The notes under the pieces were generated by a model that saw only the letters and a program-made list of their open reading frames with translations, was not told where the DNA came from and did no database searches. The position numbers and the translations under genes were made by a program. A stretch of DNA of 64,000 bases, taken from positions 141,564,351-141,628,350 of the forward strand of contig CP136062.1 of assembly GCA_032622095.1 (NCBI GenBank), read 5' to 3'. Positions 58,630 to 64,000 of this stretch are shown in pieces. Position 1 is the first letter of the stretch; every line of letters starts with the position of its first letter. This stretch comes from Siphonodentalium dalli (lineage: Eukaryota; Mollusca; Scaphopoda; Gadilida; Siphonodentaliidae).

Positions 58630-59531
58630 TAAAGGGAAAAAATAGCTTTTTATCATTTTTGACTCCTGGGAGTCACTTTAAAGCAATTTAATGCATTTTA
58701 CAGAGCCTGGTCTTTCAGTCCAATGAATATCTCATGCTTGATGTGGCTATTCTTGCTGCTGATGCCTTCTTTCACTTACATCAGCCAAAAAAATAGTAAG
58801 ATTTTTCATAAAAAATGCCAATTTTTCAAGGTATTTTCAAAATATTTCAAGGTGGTAATAGTCACATGATAATGCAAATGACCCATAATATGGGCATGTC
58901 AACGACACATATATCAATTGTTATAAGAACCTAATTTAACAAGTATTTTGGATTTTATAGCCAGTGATATACAGATATATATCATAAAAGTGTGTCATTT
59001 ACACTGGTGGGTATGGTCATTTGAAGGTTAATAGCACTAAAACTTGGACACATTTAAGAAAATGCTTCAGCAATTCAAAGAGAGCATATCTTTATTCAAC
59101 TAATTCAATATACACCCACATCCAGTTATCTTGGATCACCCTTGCAGACCTGAAAATGTCATATTTTATTCTTCAATGTGCTGATAAAGTCATGCGCTTG
59201 ATGCTCAGCTGATCAGATCTGGACTCAATGACCTCACATCACCAGAAGTTCTCTCATGGAAAGAATATTGAACAGTCTACCATAGCTGATCCAAGTTTGC
59301 AACACCAGACCCCTAAAACTGAGTGAAAATGGAGCCTGAACATGACTGGTGGTGGAAAATTGTGCTTTTTTGATGAATAATTTGTTAAAGGGGGTGGGGT
59401 TAAATTGTGTGTGATAAATAAAGAACCACAGAAGTGATATTGTTTTTGAACACATTTTTTCCATTGATGGGCAATTCTGAAGAAATGTAGGGAGTTACAA
59501 TTATTCCGCGAAAAAGCTGGCTATCGCTTTA
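58630..59531 (+). mobile_element. MITE-B unit 1 (~0.9 kb spacer with its own imperfect TIRs)
   Basis: Starts TAAAGGGAAAAAATAGCTTT and ends AAAAAGCTGGCTATCGCTTTA. The ends are imperfectly inverted (TAAAG…AGCTTTTT) and share the TA with the neighbouring MITE-A units. Open frames inside are not recognised. Confidence 0.6.
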
Positions 59532-59982
59532 GGTTACACTGGTGTAAATAAGGTTCCGAGTGACATCTAGCGGATGCGGGAGGAATATATAGGAGAGAAT
59601 AAAATAGACACTGGGCCCTGATTGGTCAATAGCCTTGTGTGCTTTTCACATAAAAAAATCATCACACCTCTTCCCTATGATTTCCCATAGGTAAAATAAC
59701 CATTGGCACAGGAATTAACCCTTTGTAGTGAAGTTTGAATTTTTTGGTGTGGTCTAAAATATGACTGTATTTTTGTATGCGGTTCTGACACTAGTTACGA
59801 AAACATAAGATTTAAAGGCGAATTCCCTGCTAGACGGACATGATTTTTTTGTGTAAAAAGTTTCCCAAAATGTCAATTTTTCAGATTTAAAGAAAATTTT
59901 GGACCCAACATTTATATTGCCAACACTATACGTTAAAACGTTAGCACTGAGGCCTATGGAAAACATTTACACCAGTGTAACC
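59532..59982 (+). mobile_element. MITE-A unit 2
   Basis: Exactly 1353 bp after unit 1 and nearly identical; one visible difference is AGACGGACATG for AGACAGACATG. Confidence 0.93.
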
Positions 59983-60884
59983 TAAAGGGAAAAAATAGCT
60001 TTTTATCATTTTTGACTCCTGGGAGTCACTTTAAAGCAATTTAATGCATTTTACAGAGCCTGGTCTTTCAGTCCAATGAATATCTCATGCTTGATGTGGC
60101 TATTCTTGCTGCTGATGCCTTCTTTCACTTACATCAGCCAAAAAAATAGTAAGATTTTTCATAAAAAATGCCAATTTTTCAAGGTATTTTCAAAAAATTT
60201 CAAGGTGGTAATAGTCACATGATAATGCAAATGACCCATAATATGGGCATGTCAACGACACATATATCAATTGTTATAAGAACCTAATTTAACAAGTATT
60301 TTGGATTTTATAGCCAGTGATATACAGATATATATCATAAAAGTGTGTCATTTACACTGGTGGGTATGGTCATTTGAAGGTTAATAGCACTAAAACTTGG
60401 ACACATTTAAGAAAATGCTTCAGCAATTCAAAGAGAGCATATCTTTATTCAACTAATTCAATATACACCCACATCCAGTTATCTTGGATCACCCTTGCAG
60501 ACCTGAAAATGTCATATTTTATTCTTCAATGTGCTGATAAAGTCATGCGCTTGATGCTCAGCTGATCAGATCTGGACTCAATGACCTCACATCACCAGAA
60601 GTTCTCTCATGGAAAGAATATTGAACAGTCTACCATAGCTGATCCAAGTTTGCAACACCAGACCCCTAAAACTGAGTGAAAATGGAGCCTGAACATGACT
60701 GGTGGTGGAAAATTGTGCTTTTTTGATGAATAATTTGTTAAAGGGGGTGGGGTTAAATTGTGTGTGATAAATAAAGAACCACAGAAGTGATATTGTTTTT
60801 GAACACATTTTTTCCATTGATGGGCAATTCTGAAGAAATGTAGGGAGTTACAATTATTCCGCGAAAAAGCTGGCTATCGCTTTA
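59983..60884 (+). mobile_element. MITE-B unit 2
   Basis: 902 bp like unit 1. One visible difference is CAAAAAATTTC for CAAAATATTTC. Confidence 0.6.
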
Positions 60885-61335
60885 GGTTACACTGGTGTAA
60901 ATAAGGTTCCGAGTGACATCTAGCGGATGCGGGAGGAATATATAGGAGAGAATAAAATAGACACTGGGCCCTGATTGGTCAATAGCCTTGTGTGCTTTTC
61001 ACATAAAAAAATCATCACACCTCTTCCCTATGATTTCCCATAGGTAAAATAACCATTGGCACAGGAATTAACCCTTTGTAGTGAAGTTTGAATTTTTTGG
61101 TGTGGTCTAAAATATGACTGTATTTTTGTATGCGGTTCTGACACTAGTTACGAAAACATAAGATTTAAAGGCGAATTCCCTGCTAGACAGACATGATTTT
61201 TTTGTGTAAAAAGTTTCCCAAAATGTCAATTTTTCAGATTTAAAGAAAATTTTGGACCCAACATTTATATTGCCAACACTATACGTTAAAACGTTAGCAC
61301 TGAGGCCTATGGAAAACATTTACACCAGTGTAACC
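60885..61335 (+). mobile_element. MITE-A unit 3
   Basis: Third copy at the same 1353 bp period, closing the array at TA 61336-61337. LINE sequence leading to ORF2 follows immediately. Confidence 0.93.
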
Positions 61336-61372
61336 TATATCGACAGCCACCACATTCCCCCGAAAACCACCC

Positions 61373-63492
61373 ATGCCAATAATGGATGACATCAAACTTC
61401 TCACATGGAACGCTTCTGGAGTAACTTCCACTGTTTTGTACCTAAAATCAATACTCGACAGACAACTCTATGACATTGTTGGAATTTCCGAGCACTGGCT
61501 CAATGAAGATAACATTAACTTCTTGAAAAATATACATGACTCGTACATTCCACTGGCGAAACCTGTGAGAACCATAAGACTGAGTTCGGGTGGATCTTTC
61601 ACGCGGGACGGCGTGGCTCTCTTAATAAGCAAGAATATCGCTAATCGTTGTACAGCTCTAGAAACGACGTGTGATCGCATCGTTGGTATGCAAGTCAACC
61701 TAAATTCGGAGAACATGCTCACTTTGTTACAAGTATACCTGCCGAGCACGAATCACAGTGATGACTACTTTGAGGAATGCTTAGTCTCATGTCTTCCTAT
61801 GTAATACAGGAGAGCATCTCTTATGCTGATGAACAAAATTCACGCATGTTCGCCTGTTTTTTAGATGTACACAAAGCATTCGACACTGTATGGACGAACG
61901 GACTACTTATGAAACTATTTTTTGCGTGGTTTCACTGGCAATATACTTAAATTATGTAACGAATTTTTGACCGGCGTAACTTGCACAGTGCGTCATGGTA
62001 ATCTATCGTCCAGAATAATAGATATAAAACAAGGCGCAAGACAAGGAGTTACCCTTTCGCCGATTTTGTAGGCAATATTCATTGATGATTTGCTTCACGA
62101 ACTTGAGCTGTCAGGCTTTGGCCTCATGCTACACGAAATAAATTGCTCGTCACCGACCCAAGCCGATGATATGACCTTACTTTCTCTATAATCTTATGGT
62201 CTTCAAAAGCTATGTGATATATGTAGCTCATATAGTAGGAAATGGCGGTTTATTTACAATCAACAGAAATGTAAAGTTATCGTATTCGATGGAAAACCAC
62301 TCAATCCAGCTAATTCGCGATCTTGGTTAATTAACAATGTTCCTATTCTAGAAACAGACGTGATCGTCCATCTTGGAATACCTTTGGAGAAAACTAACCG
62401 TCAAAACACACTCACAGATTCCATGTGCTCAAAACTTCGTTCAACATTCCTAATGCTCAGCAATGATGGACTATATGCGGGTGGAATCACACCCATTAGC
62501 TCCTTGATGATTTACAAGTCAATTGTACTTTCATGCGGCCTCTATGGATCGGAGTTTTTGTACAATACGTCAGTTTGTAATGCAACCAAGCTGGAAAGAA
62601 TCCATCGCTTCTGTTTAAAACGTATCCAAGGCCTATCGCCGAGATGCAGAACAGATATTGTCCTTGGTCTGTTGGGAACTTCGTCTTTGGAGTCAATCAT
62701 TGAAGCCAGGAAGCTTTCTCTGTTCAGTGGCTTGTGTCGTGTTCCTACTGGAAAGGCATGCAAAAACGTCTTTCTCAGGCGCCTTTATGAGGGCATCTAC
62801 ACACCACCATATGTCAAAAATTCGTCAGTGTTATGTAATATTATTTCGATCATCGAAAAGCACGACATGACGGATGCCTTAACTGAATATGTCCAATTTG
62901 GCACATTCATTCCGAATTATCATGGAAAAGACGAATAAGATGTACTATACATAATGCAGACGAATTCGCTTGGAAATCAAGAATAAGTACTGACCCATCA
63001 TTCAATCGATTTGTAAAATTACATGACACGCTGCAAGTCTCACCTATTTGGTACCTTTGTAGAAAATTCCCAAACAACAGGCGATCACACCACACACTAG
63101 CAAGTGTTATTGAAGCAACCACTTCCTCAGATGCTGGATTTTGCACGGTCTGTGAACTTTCATACACCGATATCGTAGAACATATACTCATCGATTGCCA
63201 GTATCTTGTAAATATAAGAAACGACATGTTCTATGGTATCATTAACCAGTTTGGGGTACACCCATTAATTCTTGTTGATCGGCTATCTTCCAACAATATG
63301 GTCTTACTTGATTTATCACTCATCAATGATGAACTGAAGTCTGTGCTGCTTGATATTGACTCCTTCCTGAACTTCATGATATCGGGTACATCTCGATTGT
63401 GGCATGCATACTTTCTTCTGAAAAAAGCGTGGTGTTGCTCTATCGGATACAAGAGCCGATGTTGCCCTGACCGATCCGAACACCTACTTTGA
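61373..63492 (+). pseudogene. LINE ORF2 (AP endonuclease + reverse transcriptase), degenerate
   Basis: 61373-61804: MDDIKLLTWNASGV, GISEHWL and GVALLISKN of the N-terminal AP-like endonuclease, cut short at ~143 codons. After a frame change at ~61800: FACFLDVHKAFDTVW (RT motif A), then KQGARQGVTLSP, IDDLL, and QADDM at ~62159 in place of the usual (Y/F)ADD box, with stops between. 62360-62938: LGIPLEKTN and CGLYGSEFLYN. 62939-63492: CTVCELSYTDIVEHILIDC, a C-terminal zinc-binding-like segment. The frame order is that of a non-LTR element with an AP endonuclease. The region between endonuclease and palm is largely deleted, and several frameshifts and stops make it non-functional. Confidence 0.88.
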
Positions 63493-63896
63493 TCCGCCAT
63501 AGACTATCGATCAGCTCTCACAACATGACTCTCCAACAAATCAATAATGTTACGGATCAGTTGTGATTCGTCTGCGTCTGCTTATCTTTTAAGCCAGTGG
63601 CACGGGCAGATCGCAACTGCTTCGATGTCGATGGAGTCGCGCTTGGGCAGGATCTATTTCGATTTCTTGGATAGACTCTCATGCAATAACTGACAATATA
63701 TATGTTTACACATTGATTTTTTCTACAGATACATGCCACATGAGTTCACTTCGAATCAACTTATTGCATTATAAATGTCTTATTTTCAGGTAGCTGTGTA
63801 CCACACATTGTGGTTCCATTGTATATAATTATAATATTCATGTTTGTCATTTATGTCAATCTTCATTTATGGAGGAAATAAAGATGTAATAATAAT
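63493..63896 (+). mobile_element. LINE 3' UTR and TAATAA-type tail
   Basis: Non-coding sequence ending in AATAAA (63877-63882) and GATGTAATAATAAT, a typical short-repeat tail. The next bases are the direct repeat copy at 63895. Confidence 0.7.
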
Positions 63897-64000
63897 ATAT
63901 CTTCATATTGTAATTTCCACAACGGCTCTTATCAAGGACTCCTACTATGTAGTTGCTGCAGGTGTGAAAAACAACACCCAAGCCGGACAGATTAATGCAC
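63895..64000 (+). repeat. right copy of the ~106 bp direct repeat, cut by window edge
   Basis: Matches 56934-57041 with two substitutions and a 2 bp deletion (GCAGGTG for GCAGAGGTG). Since the window ends here its true extent is unknown. Confidence 0.88.

Noticed and set aside
58401-61319. Repeated 63-76 residue proteins in the MITE array
   Set aside because: They recur only because the 1353 bp unit is duplicated; no domains, and frames on both strands are similarly short.
56934-64000. LTR element
   Set aside because: The enclosed ORFs are of the AP-endonuclease non-LTR type and the right repeat directly follows a LINE-type AATAAA and TAATAA tail.

Overview
The window is eukaryotic DNA from an invertebrate animal. 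It holds an intron-split homeobox gene, three non-LTR retrotransposon remnants and many short non-autonomous DNA transposons in AT-rich, gene-poor sequence. There is no operon structure, no RNA gene and no prokaryotic signal. Repeats with ~165 bp cores followed by ACGG or ACAG microsatellites resemble the pearl/HINE elements known from bivalves, so a mollusc or another lophotrochozoan is my guess. That placement is inference.

The only gene I recognise with confidence is an HHEX-type homeobox gene on the minus strand, 32607 to 17266. Three coding exons (32607-32139, 18504-18317, 17466-17266) join in frame through GT/AG sites into 285 residues. The protein has an eh1-like FRIDDILG motif, a complete homeodomain with an HHEX-type N-terminal arm, and an acidic tail. 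Intron 1 is 13.6 kb and packed with transposons. Intron 2 (850 bp) falls between homeodomain positions 44 and 45. The intron that follows the homeodomain in vertebrate HHEX is absent.

Downstream of HHEX (1-17 kb) are two copies of a ~1.2 kb element ending in a T-shaped nested palindrome and carrying three YY1-like motifs at exact 22 bp spacing, a 48 bp tandem repeat, a hAT-like element interrupted by a TTAA-flanked element, and the first of a family of double-hairpin MITEs. Intron 1 holds a pair of 0.46 kb TIR elements, a cluster of pearl/HINE-like repeats with a clean hAT insertion (17 bp TIRs, 8 bp target duplication), a 1 kb TIR element built from CCGAAT motifs, a TA-flanked MITE and a 167 bp palindrome.

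Upstream of HHEX (33-56 kb) are two 5'-truncated LINE 3' ends, further palindromic MITEs, a piggyBac-like TTAA/CCC element carrying the same double-hairpin cassette found elsewhere with different termini, and long stretches with nothing recognisable. The right end (56.9-64 kb) is a degenerate LINE: ORF1 with one internal stop and a broken endonuclease/reverse transcriptase ORF2. A 3.16 kb array of two alternating MITEs (A-B-A-B-A) lies between the two ORFs. About 106 bp from the left end of this LINE recur at the right edge of the window.

I found no complete new enzymatic system. The most unusual material is structural: the T-shaped element end, the hairpin cassette shared between two transposon types, the alternating MITE array, the concentration of TTAA-flanked families, and a 10-mer (ACGCTCTTTA) recurring 13 times across several repeat families.
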